In this document: positions 14,419 through 22,605 of the stretch, piece by piece
How positions within the stretch are numbered: position 1 is the stretch's first letter
How the letters are laid out: every line of letters begins with the position of its first letter
DNA from: DASYUM01 sp036001225
GTDB taxonomy: Bacteria; Methylomirabilota; Methylomirabilia; Rokubacteriales; DASRDR01
Assembly (NCBI GenBank): GCA_036001225.1
Contig: DASYUM010000267.1
Coordinates: forward strand, 1-24,178
Length of the DNA: 24,178 bases
Reading direction: 5' to 3'
Position numbers and translations under genes: made by a program
The notes under the pieces: model-generated
The model's input: the letters and a program-made list of their open reading frames with translations, nothing else
The model's database searches: none
What the model was told of the DNA's origin: nothing

Positions 14419-15555
14419 CTAGAACTTCAGCTCCAGGAGCGTATGCGCCTCATGCCCGCCGAAGCCCCCGCTGCGGGGAGCATCCCACCCGTAGCCGTAG
14501 CCGAGCATCAGCATCACGCGCGTCGTCAGCATGATACACAGGTCCGCCCCGGCGCCCCGAAGAGTGTGACGGGGCAGCTCGTGGCCGGTCACGTAGTCGA
14601 CCTGGGCGTGGTCGTAGGAGAGCTGGAGCTTCACGCGCTCGGTGGCGGGCCAGAGCGGGAACCGGTAAGAGACATTCAGCAGCCAGAAGCGGCGGGCGAA
14701 GACCTCGTCGAGGTAGTAGCCGTGGAGGATCAGCGGGAACTCGCTGCGGAACGGGAGCGCGCTCCCCATGCGGAAGCTCGACAGCGGGTCGGTGTCCTCG
14801 GCGGTGCCGGCGGTGAAGAACGCGCGCAGGCTCTGGTTGGCCGGCAGCCGGGCGATACCGCCGGCGCGGACCCAGACCCGCTGGGTGAAGTGCTCGGTTT
14901 CCTGCGGGTGCTCGGGAAGGCCGTAGGCCCCGGCCTCCTGGCGGTAGGTCGGCTCGTACCAGAGCGACAGCTCGAGCGCCACGTCCGGCAAGAGCTCGGG
15001 AGGCACGCCGCCCACCCGGACCCCCGCCCGCCCCGAGTAGATGGCCGTGTCGGCGGGCAGGCGATAGCGGCGGTCGGTGCCGTTGCGCTCGTAGAATACG
15101 TACTGCGGGTGCAACCGGAGCTGACCCTCGACCGGCAGGATGTCGGCGATCAGGATGCGGCGGTAGTAGGTCAGGGTGGACTCGGCCCCGTGGCCCCAGA
15201 ACGACTCGTGCTCGATGTGGCTCCCGTTGCGGAACTCGTCGAAGTTGTACGGGAAGAGTCCGCCGGCGACCCCAACTCCGATGGCGTGTCCGGGGGCCGG
15301 CATGTTGTCGAAGACCAGCTCGGAGGTGAGGTAGGTCGGGGCCAGGATCACGCGGAGGTACCAATCGTCGTCGAGGAAGTGGGGACGGTTCCAGAGGAAG
15401 AAGCCGTAGCCGGAGATGGGCCCGTCGCCCCGGAGCGGCCCCTCCACGCCCAGCTCGAGGTTCGCCCGCGGCTCGGGATCGACCTGGGCGGCGGCCGTCC
15501 CCGCCCACGCCAAGATGGCGGCGGCGACCGGGACCAGGACGAGGGCGCGAGACAT
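14419..15555 (-). CDS. Outer-membrane beta-barrel-like protein
   Basis: 378 residues. Signal peptide MSRALVLVPVAAAILAWAGTAAA with a cut before Q24. The mature protein has alternating strands rich in Tyr, Trp and Phe (YGFFLWNRPHFLDDDWYLRVI, LILHGYYLDEVFARRFWLLNVSYRFPLW, VMLMLGYGYGWDA), acidic loops and a terminal LLELKF with C-terminal Phe, which is the usual signal for insertion by the BAM machinery. No cysteine pair and no enzymatic motif is evident. It resembles uncharacterised porin-like proteins of soil bacteria, and a passive channel or structural role is likely. The ribosome site is poor (GGAG 13 bases upstream). Confidence 0.7.
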   Translation of the reverse strand: MSRALVLVPVAAAILAWAGTAAAQVDPEPRANLELGVEGPLRGDGPISGYGFFLWNRPHFLDDDWYLRVILAPTYLTSELVFDNMPAPGHAIGVGVAGGLFPYNFDEFRNGSHIEHESFWGHGAESTLTYYRRILIADILPVEGQLRLHPQYVFYERNGTDRRYRLPADTAIYSGRAGVRVGGVPPELLPDVALELSLWYEPTYRQEAGAYGLPEHPQETEHFTQRVWVRAGGIARLPANQSLRAFFTAGTAEDTDPLSSFRMGSALPFRSEFPLILHGYYLDEVFARRFWLLNVSYRFPLWPATERVKLQLSYDHAQVDYVTGHELPRHTLRGAGADLCIMLTTRVMLMLGYGYGWDAPRSGGFGGHEAHTLLELKF

Positions 15556-15674
15556 GGTCGGGCGGGCCGCTCCTGCCCTGAGCGCAGCAAGTCTCTGGCC
15601 AGCCCCACAAATCGGCGATTCATGGGGAATTTTCGGGCGCGGTGGGCGGGGGCGGCGGCAAATCCTGCACGGCG

Positions 15675-15881
15675 ATGACGATGGCGGCGAGCGGGCCGGA
15701 GCGGGCGCGGGTCGGGCTCTGCGCGGACTGCTGCTGGGCGCGGCGAGTCACCAGCGGGCGCGGCTCGGTCTTCTACCTCTGCCGCCGGGCCGAGACCGAC
15801 CCCGCCTATCCCAAATACCCGCCGCTGCCTCGCCTGGCCTGCCCGGGCTATCAGCGGGAATCGTCAGATCCGCCCCGGTGA
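15675..15881 (+). CDS. Compact Cys-containing small protein, putative zinc binder
   Basis: 68 residues from ATG 15675 (or 15681). The core ARVGLCADCCWARRVTSGRG-SVFYLCRRAETDP and YPKYPPLPRLACPGY gives cysteines at 16, 19, 36 and 56, a likely C-x2-C-x16-C-x19-C metal site. The motif 'GSxFYLCxRxxTDPxxPKYPPLPxxxCxGY' is one I recognise as recurrent in small proteins of environmental bacteria, so it is almost certainly a real gene although uncharacterised. It is monocistronic and diverges from the outer-membrane protein gene. No function can be proposed beyond metal binding. Confidence 0.7.
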   Translation: MTMAASGPERARVGLCADCCWARRVTSGRGSVFYLCRRAETDPAYPKYPPLPRLACPGYQRESSDPPR

Positions 15882-15961
15882 GCCGTGAGCAGGCGGTTCG
15901 TCCCTGCGGCCGCCCGAGCCCGTAGAGCTTGGGATGGCCGATATCTTCGCCCGGCAGAGGC

Positions 15962-16551
15962 TCAGCCGCGCGGGAAGACCAGCTTCAGACAGTCGGCGAG
16001 GACGCCGAGGACCGTCTCGACCTCGGCCTCCTCGATGACCAGCGCGGGCTTCAGCTCGATCACGTGGGGAAGCGCGGCGGCCAGCCCCAGGATGACGCCC
16101 CGCTGCATGGCCTCGTCCACGAGCTGCTTCGCCTCGGCGGGCGCCGGGGTCCGGGTCACCGGGTCCTTCACCAGCTCGACGCCGATGAAGAGACCGGGTC
16201 CTCGCATGTCGCCGATCTGCGGATACTCGGCCTGGAGCGCCCGGAGCCCGCGCGTCAGCATCGCGCCCATCCGGGCCGCCCGCTCGGGAATCCGGTCCCG
16301 CTCGAGGATCTCGATCACTTTGAGGGCCGCCACCTGGGCGATCGGGTTGGAGCCGAAAGTGTAGACGTCCTCCCCGGTCGGCTGGAACCCCTTCAGCCGG
16401 TCGTCGGCCACGACCGCCGCCAGCGGAAAGCCGCCACCCAGCGCCTTGGACAGGACCATGAGGTCAGGCGTCACGTCTCGTCGAAGATCAGGAGGATCCC
16501 GAACTCGTCGCAGATCCGCCGGACTTCCCGCGCGAACGCTGCTTTGTCCAT
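15962..16551 (-). pseudogene. Aminotransferase class III remnant
   Basis: ATG 16551, 11 bases after the permease stop and preceded by AGGAGA, opens 26 residues ending RRICDEFGILLIFDET before a TGA at 16471-16473. In an overlapping frame (GTG 16474) the protein resumes VTPDLMVLSKALGGG, with the PLP lysine of class III aminotransferases, and runs to the stop at 15962 through GEDVYTFGSNPIAQVAALKVI and GPGLFIGVEL. A complete enzyme has about 190 residues before RRICDE and about 20 (the VQTGxGRTG segment) between FDE and PDLM; both are missing, with a frameshift at the inner junction. It therefore cannot make an active enzyme. Which amino donor the ancestor used is not clear (GABA-type or related). 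Confidence 0.88.
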
Positions 16552-16562
16552 CGGCGTCTCCT

Positions 16563-17384
16563 TCAGCCCTTGAGGCCGGTGAGGGCGATCCCCCGGATCA
16601 TGTACTTCTGGGAGACCGCGTAGGCGATCAGCATGGGCCCGGTCGCGATCACGGTGGCCGCCATCAAGGGGCCGTAGTTGATGCTGCCGTAAGGGTCCTT
16701 GAAGAGGGCGATCCCTACCGGCAGCGTCCGCAGGTTCTGCGAGTTGATGACGATGACCGGCCACAGGAAGTCGTTCCAGGAGCCGAGGAAGAGGATCATC
16801 GCGACCGTGGCCAGCGTGGTCTTGATGAGCGGCGCGACGATGGTCAGGACGATCCGCACCTCGCCGGCTCCGTCCATCCGGGCGGCCTCGAGCAGGTCGA
16901 CGGGGATCGCCTTGATTCCCTGGCGAATCATGAACACGCCGAACGCGCTGGCGAAGTTCGGGGCGAGAATGCCGAGATAGCTGTCCACCCACTCGATGCG
17001 AGCGAGCAGGACGTAGAGGGCGACCGACGTGACCTGGACCGGCACCATGAGGGTCGACAGGATGAGCAGGAAGCAGACGTTCTGGAGCGGGAATCGGTAG
17101 ACGGCGAACGCGTAGCCGGCGAAGAGCCCGAAGACCAGCGAGCAGCCCACCGAGACGACGGCCACCACCAGACTGTTCCAGTAGTAGGTGAGCCAGGGCG
17201 CCTTGGCCACCGCGGCCGCGAAGTGCTCGCCGGTGAGCCGGCTGGGGATCCACTTGGGCGGGAACGCCAGGATGTCCGACGCCGGGCTCACCGCGGTGAT
17301 GACCATCCAGTAGAACGGCAGCACCATCAGCACCGCGACGCCCGTCACCGTCAGGTAGAGTCCCAGCCGGCCGGCCGCCCGCAT
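16563..17384 (-). CDS. Sugar ABC transporter permease, second subunit (CUT1, MalG type)
   Basis: 273 residues with six membrane segments, starting MRAAGRLGLYLTVTGVAVLMVLPFYWMVITAV. The EAA motif for coupling to the ATPase is EAARMDGAGEVRIVLTIVAPLIK (166-188). SWNDFLWPVIV and a short cytosolic end (SQKYMIRGIALTGLKG) mark the MalG branch. Its ATG overlaps the stop of the first permease (TGATG), so both are coupled. With the binding protein upstream it forms a carbohydrate importer. No ATPase gene is nearby, so a shared MsmX/UgpC-like ATPase encoded elsewhere is likely. The stop is followed by the aminotransferase remnant. Confidence 0.94.
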   Translation of the reverse strand: MRAAGRLGLYLTVTGVAVLMVLPFYWMVITAVSPASDILAFPPKWIPSRLTGEHFAAAVAKAPWLTYYWNSLVVAVVSVGCSLVFGLFAGYAFAVYRFPLQNVCFLLILSTLMVPVQVTSVALYVLLARIEWVDSYLGILAPNFASAFGVFMIRQGIKAIPVDLLEAARMDGAGEVRIVLTIVAPLIKTTLATVAMILFLGSWNDFLWPVIVINSQNLRTLPVGIALFKDPYGSINYGPLMAATVIATGPMLIAYAVSQKYMIRGIALTGLKG

Positions 17385-18280
17385 CAGTACGCGACCTCGA
17401 AGCGCCGGCTGTAGAGGTACTGGACGACGGTGATCCCGAGGATCAAGAGGAAGAGCACGGTCGCCTCGGCCGCTGCGTAACCGAAGTTGTAGCGCTCGAA
17501 GGCCTGCCGGTACAGCTCGAGGACCACGACGTTGGTCGCGTTGGCGGGGCCGCCGCCGGTCAGGACGAAGACCTGGTCGAAGACCTGGAAGGCCAGGATG
17601 CTGTCGTAGATCAGCAGGAACGTGGTGGTCGGGGCGAGGAGCGGGACCGAGATCCGCCAGAAGCGGGCCACCGTTCCGGCGCCGTCGATCGTGGCCGCCT
17701 CGTAGAACTGCTGGGGGATCGCCTGGAGCCCGGCCAGGTAGATGATCATGTTGTAGCCGAGCGTCTTCCACACGCTGAAGATGATGATGGCGGTGAGCGC
17801 GGTGTGGCTCGACATGAGCCAGGGCTGGTCGGGCAGGCCGACCAGCCGCAGCAGCACGTTGAAGAGCCCGAACTGGGGGTTGTAGAGCCACCACCAGACC
17901 ATCGCGGCGGCCGCGGTGCTCGTCACCATCGGGGCGAAGTAGACGGCCTTGAACAGCTCGCTCAGCCGGAAGCGGGCGTCGAACAGCACCGCCAGGCCGA
18001 GCCCGAGAGCGGCCGAGATCGGGACGATGGCCGCGACGTAGGCGAGGGTGTTGACGGTCGCCTTGGCAAACGCCGGGTCGGCGACCAGGGCGCGGAAGTT
18101 CTCGAGCCCGATGAAGGTGAAGCGGCCGCGGAGCAGCTCGACCTTGTAGACGCTGTACAGCAGGGTCTGGACGGCGGGGATGACGCGGAAGGCGCCGAAG
18201 AGGAGAACGACGGGCGCGATGAAGAGGTAGGCGTGAAGCAGGTGGCGGTGCCGGTTGCTCCGGCGCCGCCACCTGATCAC
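17384..18280 (-). CDS. Sugar ABC transporter permease, first subunit (CUT1, MalF type)
   Basis: 298 residues from GTG 18280, 12 bases after the binding-protein stop. Starts with a basic stretch (MIRWRRRSNRHRH) and has six membrane segments (about 16-39, 78-100, 112-132, 160-180, 216-238, 270-290). EAA motif: EAATIDGAGTVARFWRISVPLLAP (194-217). LTGGGPANATNVVVLELYRQAFERYNFGYAAA is a family signature of the MalF/UgpA branch. The length matches permeases without the large periplasmic loop of enterobacterial MalF. Together with the second subunit it forms the inner-membrane channel. Confidence 0.95.
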   Translation of the reverse strand: MIRWRRRSNRHRHLLHAYLFIAPVVLLFGAFRVIPAVQTLLYSVYKVELLRGRFTFIGLENFRALVADPAFAKATVNTLAYVAAIVPISAALGLGLAVLFDARFRLSELFKAVYFAPMVTSTAAAAMVWWWLYNPQFGLFNVLLRLVGLPDQPWLMSSHTALTAIIIFSVWKTLGYNMIIYLAGLQAIPQQFYEAATIDGAGTVARFWRISVPLLAPTTTFLLIYDSILAFQVFDQVFVLTGGGPANATNVVVLELYRQAFERYNFGYAAAEATVLFLLILGITVVQYLYSRRFEVAY

Positions 18281-18292
18281 GTCGGCGCGACC

Positions 18293-19579
18293 TTACTTCG
18301 CGGCGTCGGCGATTGCCTTGGTGGCCGCCTGCTCGGCCTCAGCCAGCGCGGCGTCGATCGACGCCTCGTGGTGCCAGACCTTCTGGATGGCCCCCCCGAC
18401 CGCGTCCATGACGCCGTTGAGCCCCAGGTTGATCGGCAGCTTCTTCCCGGCGGGGTAGAGCTGCTTCAGCGCCTGGTCGTAGGGGTCGGACTTGAACGGC
18501 TCCTTGTCCCAGTTGACCTTGTAGCGGGGCGAGGCGTCGTACTTCTTGCACAGCTCGTAGTCCTTCTCGGCGCTGTTGATCCACTCGATGGCCTGCCAGG
18601 CCAGCGCCTTGTTCTTGGCCTGCTTGGGGACGGAGTAGAGCCAGGCGCCGAGCAGGCTCACCGGCTTGTCGCCCGCCTTGGGCACCGGCGGCAGGGCCAT
18701 GCCCCACTTGAGCTCGGGCGCGTCCTTGGGCTGGCGGGCCTTGATCGAGACCGTCTCGCTGATCTGCATGGAGGCGATGCCCTTGATGAACGCGGCTCGC
18801 GGGTCAGGGAAGTTGAGGCTGGTAGACTTGTCCTGATCGAGCATGTCGAGGATCAGCTTGAGAGCCGCCTTGCCGCCGTCGGTGTTGATCACCGCCTTGC
18901 CGCCTCGCAACCGGTTGGGGTCGTCCACCAGCTGAACGCCGGCGCCGTAGAGCGCCCAGAAGTGCTTGTGCACGATCCCGTGCGGATGCCCGACGTGGCG
19001 GATCGCATAGCCGACCCGTGTGATGTTCCCCTGAGCGTCGCGCTTGGTGAGCTTCTTGGCGTACTCGCGGAACTCCGCCCACGTCTTGGGCGGCTTCTCG
19101 GGGTCGAGCCCGGCCTCCTTGAAGTGCTCCTTGTTCCAGGTCAGGCCGTAGATGTCGATGCCGTACTGCGGATAGCCCCACATGCGGCCGTTTCCGTAGT
19201 CGGACAGCTCCTTGATCTCGGGCGAGACCGCGCTGAGCCAGGCCTTGGCCTTGGCGTCGGCCACCGGCTCCAGCATCTCTTCCTTGAGGAAGCCGGGGAG
19301 CCACGAGGTGTCGATGAAGAGGATGTCGGCGATGTTGCGGCCGGCGGCGGCGGCGAAGACCTTCTGCTGCATGGTGTCGTAGTCGAGCCCCACCGCTTCC
19401 ACCTTCACGTTGTGGGTCTTCTCGAACTCCGTCCACAGGTTCTTGTCGCCGAAGTGGGCGGCGCCGGCCGTGATGTCGCCGCCCGGGTACCAGATGGTGA
19501 CGGTGGCCTTGGCCTGGGCCCCGGCGAGACCGGGCGCCAGGCAGAGCAGGACGGCGAGGAGCCAGGTGAGGCGTCGCAT
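18293..19579 (-). CDS. Sugar ABC transporter substrate-binding protein (CUT1)
   Basis: 428 residues. ATG 19579 has GGGAG 7 bases upstream and begins a Sec signal (MRRLTWLLAVLLCLAPGLAGA). No lipobox Cys follows, so it should be freely periplasmic. Family features: VTIWYPGG and a Trp-rich ligand region, FEKTHNVKVEAVGLDYDTMQQKVFAAAAGRNIADILFIDTSW, WGYPQYGIDIYGLTWNKEHFKEAGLDPEKPPKTWAEF (the hinge region common to family 1 solute binders), and AFIKGIASMQISET. It captures a sugar, possibly an oligosaccharide or glycerol-phosphate derivative, and delivers it to the two permeases. It is first in the operon, transcribed from a strong promoter at 19639-19668. Confidence 0.95.
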   Translation of the reverse strand: MRRLTWLLAVLLCLAPGLAGAQAKATVTIWYPGGDITAGAAHFGDKNLWTEFEKTHNVKVEAVGLDYDTMQQKVFAAAAGRNIADILFIDTSWLPGFLKEEMLEPVADAKAKAWLSAVSPEIKELSDYGNGRMWGYPQYGIDIYGLTWNKEHFKEAGLDPEKPPKTWAEFREYAKKLTKRDAQGNITRVGYAIRHVGHPHGIVHKHFWALYGAGVQLVDDPNRLRGGKAVINTDGGKAALKLILDMLDQDKSTSLNFPDPRAAFIKGIASMQISETVSIKARQPKDAPELKWGMALPPVPKAGDKPVSLLGAWLYSVPKQAKNKALAWQAIEWINSAEKDYELCKKYDASPRYKVNWDKEPFKSDPYDQALKQLYPAGKKLPINLGLNGVMDAVGGAIQKVWHHEASIDAALAEAEQAATKAIADAAK

Positions 19580-19638
19580 GGGCGGTCTCCCTTCGCTTCG
19601 GCGTGGTGGCACGAGCCGCGCGGCCGGCGGCTGGGGGG

Positions 19639-19668
19639 ACTCTATGCCCCTCCCGGAAAGCCTGTCAA
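19639..19668 (-). promoter_or_regulatory. Promoter of the sugar ABC operon
   Basis: On the complement TTGACA (19668-19663), 18 bases, TAGAGT (19644-19639), the same hexamers as at 10604-10631. Transcription would start near 19632, about 53 bases before ATG 19579. Confidence 0.7.
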
Positions 19669-19781
19669 GGGCCGGTCGGTTCAAAATCGTCCGCTTCCCG
19701 AATGAGAGTGCTCAGCCAGTGGGCGCCGCGGTCGGCGGTGGCGAGATTCCTGCCGTCGCCGGCGGCGGGGTGCGGCATTTC

Positions 19782-19811
19782 TTGACCGGCGCCGCCTCGC
19801 TTCTCTACGCT
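19782..19811 (+). promoter_or_regulatory. Possible promoter of the multi-sensor gene
   Basis: TTGACC (19782-19787), 18 bases, TACGCT (19806-19811); the -10 is weak. It would leave a leader of about 105 bases before ATG 19923. Confidence 0.35.
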
Positions 19812-19922
19812 GGAATCGTAAGACTCGCCGCGTATCGCTCGGCCGGACGGTCGGGACGGTCTCCGAGACTGCGGCACTCTCGCGCGGAGCGCGGAGGGGC
19901 GCCCCGTCAGGAGGCCACGCCG

Positions 19923-21854
19923 ATGAGCCGGCCCGATCGGACGATCCTCTCCGAGTGGATCCTCGTCATCGAGGACGACCCCGACAGCCGCGACGCCATC
20001 CGACTCGTCCTCGAGCAGGCTGGCTACCTCGTCGAGGCGGCCGCCTCCGGCCGGGCGGGGCTGGCGGCGTTCAGCACCCGGCCCTGGAGCCTCGTGGTGC
20101 TCGACCTGCGGCTCCCGGACCTGTCGGGGGTCGAGGTCCTGCGGGCCATCAAGGTGGCGTCCCCCGCCACCGCCGTGATCATGGTCACCGGCCATGGCTC
20201 GCTGGCCAGCGCCGTCGAGGCCGTGAACGAAGCGGTCTTCGCCTACCTCGAGAAGCCGATCAGCCCCGATCAGCTCCTCAGCGCCATCGCCCGGGCGCTT
20301 GCCCGGCGGGGCGTCGAAGAGCACCGCCGGCAGCTGGCGGCGATCGTGGACGGCTCGGCGGACGCGATCATCGGCCAGACGCTCGACGGCACGATTGTGA
20401 GCTGGAACCCCGCCGCCGAGCGGCTGTATGGCTATGCCGCTCACGAGGTGATCGGCCGCTCCGTCTCCTTGCTGGTACCCGGCGAGCTGCCGGACGAGCT
20501 GGCCCAGATCCTCGCGCGCCTGCGGCGCGGCGAGCGGATCGAGCACTACGAGACGGTGCGGGTGAGGAGCGACGGCAGCCGCGTGGACGTGTCGCTGACT
20601 GTCTCCCCGATCCGGGACGCCGCCGGCGCCGTCATCGGTGCCTCGGCCATCACCCGCGACATCACCCGGCGCAAGCGGGCCGAGGCGACCAGCCGAGCCC
20701 TCACCCGGGTGAGCCACGAGCTGGTGGGCAGCCTGGATCTCGAGCAGGTGAGCGCCCGCGTGGTATCGGCGGTGCTGGACGTGGTACGGGTGCGGCGGGC
20801 GGCGCTGCATCGCCGCGACGCCACGACCGGGGTCCTGACCTGCGTGGCGATCGCCGGCGCCGCCGACGTTCCGAATTGGATCGGACGGACACTGGCGCCC
20901 GGGGAGGGGCTGGCCGGTCTGGCCGTATCACTGGGAAGGCCGGTCTGGTCCCCCGACCTGCTGGCCGCCCGCGAGATCAACATTCCCGACTGGCTTTCGG
21001 ACCGGCTCACCGCCGACGGCCTCCGAGCGGGCGTCGGCCTCCCTCTGATGGCCCGCGGCGAGACGCTGGGCGCGCTGACCCTCATCGACGAGCCGGGGCG
21101 GGTCTTCGCGCCCGACGAGCTCGAGATCCTCGCCGCCTTCGCCGATCAGGCCGCGCTGGCGATGCGGATCGCGGGCCTGTTCGACGAGGTGCGGCAGCAG
21201 CGGGACTTCCTCCGCTCCGTGGCCGAGAACTCGGCCGACGGCATCGTGACGACCGACGTCCGGGGCCGCATCACGTACGTGAGCCCGGGGGCGGTCCGGA
21301 TGTTCGGGCGGCCGGCGGACGAGGTCGTGGGCCAGCGGGTGGCGTCGTATTACAAGGGCGGGGCCGCCGAGGCGTGGTCGGTGGCCCGCCGGCTCCGTCA
21401 GGATGGGGAGGTGCGCAACTACGAGACTGCCCTCCTCGCCAAGGACGGCGCCTGGGTGCCGATCAGCGCCTCCGTCTCGCTCCTGCGCGACGGCCAGGGC
21501 CGGGTGGTGGGCACCGTCGGCGTGATCCGCGATCTGACCGATCGGGAGGCGGCGGAGGCTGCCCGCCGGGAGGCGAGCGAGCTGCGCGCAGTCACGCTGC
21601 TGGCGGGTGGCGTCGCCCACGAGGTCAACAATCCGTTGGCCGTCATCGTGGGGCAGCTCGAGCTGCTCGCCCTCGGGCGGGCGCTCGATAGCCGCGCGGC
21701 GACGCGCATCGAGCGCGCGCTGACGGCGGCGAAGGAGATCAAGAACATCGCGAGCCGACTGACCCGGATCGGGCGGATCCAGACCACGGTGCCCGACAAG
21801 TTCCTCCCGCCCATCCTCGATATCCGCCGGTCGGCCGGCGACGCCGTCGACTGA
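19923..21854 (+). CDS. REC-PAS-GAF-PAS-HisKA signalling protein lacking an ATPase domain
   Basis: 643 residues; ATG 19923 follows AGGAGG by 7 bases. Receiver domain about 11-125 with acidic pair D18/D19, phospho-acceptor D61 (VVLDLRLPD), T89 and K111. First PAS about 134-250 (SADAIIGQTLDGTIVSWNPAAERLYGY), ending in a DITRRKRAE linker; GAF about 260-420 (GVGLPLMARGETLGALTLI); second PAS about 428-540; then HisKA with LAGGVAHEVNNPLAVIVGQLELL (phospho-acceptor H566). The protein ends after about 75 more residues (ILDIRRSAGDAVD) with no N-box, DxGxG or GxG motif, so the catalytic ATP-binding domain is absent. The next gene is on the other strand. It can receive phosphate at D61 and might serve as a phosphotransfer or dimerisation partner, or be a 3'-truncated kinase. 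Confidence 0.92.
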   Translation: MSRPDRTILSEWILVIEDDPDSRDAIRLVLEQAGYLVEAAASGRAGLAAFSTRPWSLVVLDLRLPDLSGVEVLRAIKVASPATAVIMVTGHGSLASAVEAVNEAVFAYLEKPISPDQLLSAIARALARRGVEEHRRQLAAIVDGSADAIIGQTLDGTIVSWNPAAERLYGYAAHEVIGRSVSLLVPGELPDELAQILARLRRGERIEHYETVRVRSDGSRVDVSLTVSPIRDAAGAVIGASAITRDITRRKRAEATSRALTRVSHELVGSLDLEQVSARVVSAVLDVVRVRRAALHRRDATTGVLTCVAIAGAADVPNWIGRTLAPGEGLAGLAVSLGRPVWSPDLLAAREINIPDWLSDRLTADGLRAGVGLPLMARGETLGALTLIDEPGRVFAPDELEILAAFADQAALAMRIAGLFDEVRQQRDFLRSVAENSADGIVTTDVRGRITYVSPGAVRMFGRPADEVVGQRVASYYKGGAAEAWSVARRLRQDGEVRNYETALLAKDGAWVPISASVSLLRDGQGRVVGTVGVIRDLTDREAAEAARREASELRAVTLLAGGVAHEVNNPLAVIVGQLELLALGRALDSRAATRIERALTAAKEIKNIASRLTRIGRIQTTVPDKFLPPILDIRRSAGDAVD

Positions 21855-21855
21855 C

Positions 21856-21870
21856 CCGGGCGTTGCCCGG
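21856..21870. terminator. Short hairpin between convergent genes
   Basis: CCGGGC (21856-21861), loop GTT, GCCCGG (21865-21870), one base after the stop of the signalling gene. No T-run. A modest terminator candidate for either direction. Confidence 0.35.
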
Positions 21871-21904
21871 CAGCCGTCGCACCGGGCGGGTCCTGGCGCG
21901 GCGA

Positions 21905-22585
21905 TCAGCCGGCGCGGACGAGGCGGAAGCCGTAGTCGGAGTAGCGGAGGTGCGGTGGCAGGCTCGAGCGGTGGGCGACCGGGCTCCACGGGATCTGGTG
22001 ACGCCAGGCGCCGCCACGGGAAACCCGGCGGGTGCCGGCCGCCGGCCCGGTGGGGTTACGCGCGGACGGCATGGCGTAGGCGTCGTCGGCGTGCCAGTCC
22101 AGGCACCATTCGTGGACGGAGCCCGAGCAATCGGTCAGCCCGAAGTCGTTGACGGGGCCGGTGCCGACCGGCGGCGGCCCGGGGAGCGGCAGCCGCAGGT
22201 CGGGGAAGACCGCGCTCGGTGCCGCGTCGCCCCATGGGTAGCGGGCGCCGTCGAGCCCGCCCCGGGCCGCCTTCTCCCACTCCGCCTCGGTTGGCAGCCG
22301 ATACCGGCTTCCCGTCTGCGCGGTCAGCCACGCGCAGTAGGCCATCGCCTCGTCCCAGCTCGCGCCCACGACGGGTTGCCTCGGGTCGGCGAAGCGCGGC
22401 TCGCCCCCGAACGGCGGGGCCGCCGCCCCGGTGGCGGCGAGGAAGCGGGCGTACTCGGCGTTCGTCACCGGCTGGGGGGCGATCAGAAAGCCGTCGAGCC
22501 AGACGCGGTGGCGCGGCCCTTCGCTGGCGACGCCGTCGGCCCATCCCATCCAGAACCAGCCGGCGGGGATCTCGACCAGGTCCAC
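21905..22585 (-). CDS. Formylglycine-generating-enzyme-like (FGE/SUMF1 fold) protein
   Basis: 226 residues from GTG 22585, 20 bases after the PAS gene stop. The fold signatures are in order: LVEIPAGWFWMG, GPRHRVWLDGFLIAPQPVTNAEYARFL, PVVGASWDEAMAYCAWL, YRLPTEAEWEKAARGG, YPWGD, GSVHEWCLDWH, RVSRGGAWRH and the end YGFRLVRAG. True FGE has a catalytic Cys pair five residues apart after RGGSW-like; here RHQIPWSPVAH has none, so oxidation of sulfatase cysteines is unlikely. Better guesses are a C-type-lectin-like binding or regulatory domain, as in many bacterial members. There is no signal peptide, so it is cytoplasmic. It is probably co-expressed with the upstream PAS protein. Confidence 0.88.
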   Translation of the reverse strand: MDLVEIPAGWFWMGWADGVASEGPRHRVWLDGFLIAPQPVTNAEYARFLAATGAAAPPFGGEPRFADPRQPVVGASWDEAMAYCAWLTAQTGSRYRLPTEAEWEKAARGGLDGARYPWGDAAPSAVFPDLRLPLPGPPPVGTGPVNDFGLTDCSGSVHEWCLDWHADDAYAMPSARNPTGPAAGTRRVSRGGAWRHQIPWSPVAHRSSLPPHLRYSDYGFRLVRAG

Positions 22586-22605
22586 GGCCCGGCGGCGGGC
22601 GGCGC

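Larger units (their letters stand above)
19580..19922. other. Divergent intergenic region
   Basis: No protein-like frame. It holds the minus promoter of the sugar operon and a plus promoter for the REC-PAS-GAF-PAS-HisKA gene, both listed. Nothing else is seen. Confidence 0.6.

Noticed and set aside
14443..15678. 411-codon plus-strand frame
   Set aside because: Low-complexity shadow of the outer-membrane protein gene, which has a signal peptide and terminal Phe on the other strand.
17804..19705. 633-codon plus-strand frame
   Set aside because: Antisense shadow of the sugar permease and binding-protein genes, composed mostly of Val, Leu, Gly, Arg and Asp without motifs.
19410..19922. Upstream extension of the REC-PAS-GAF gene
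   Set aside because: The extension runs through the promoter region and the beginning of the divergent binding-protein gene; AGGAGG and the receiver domain place the start at 19923.
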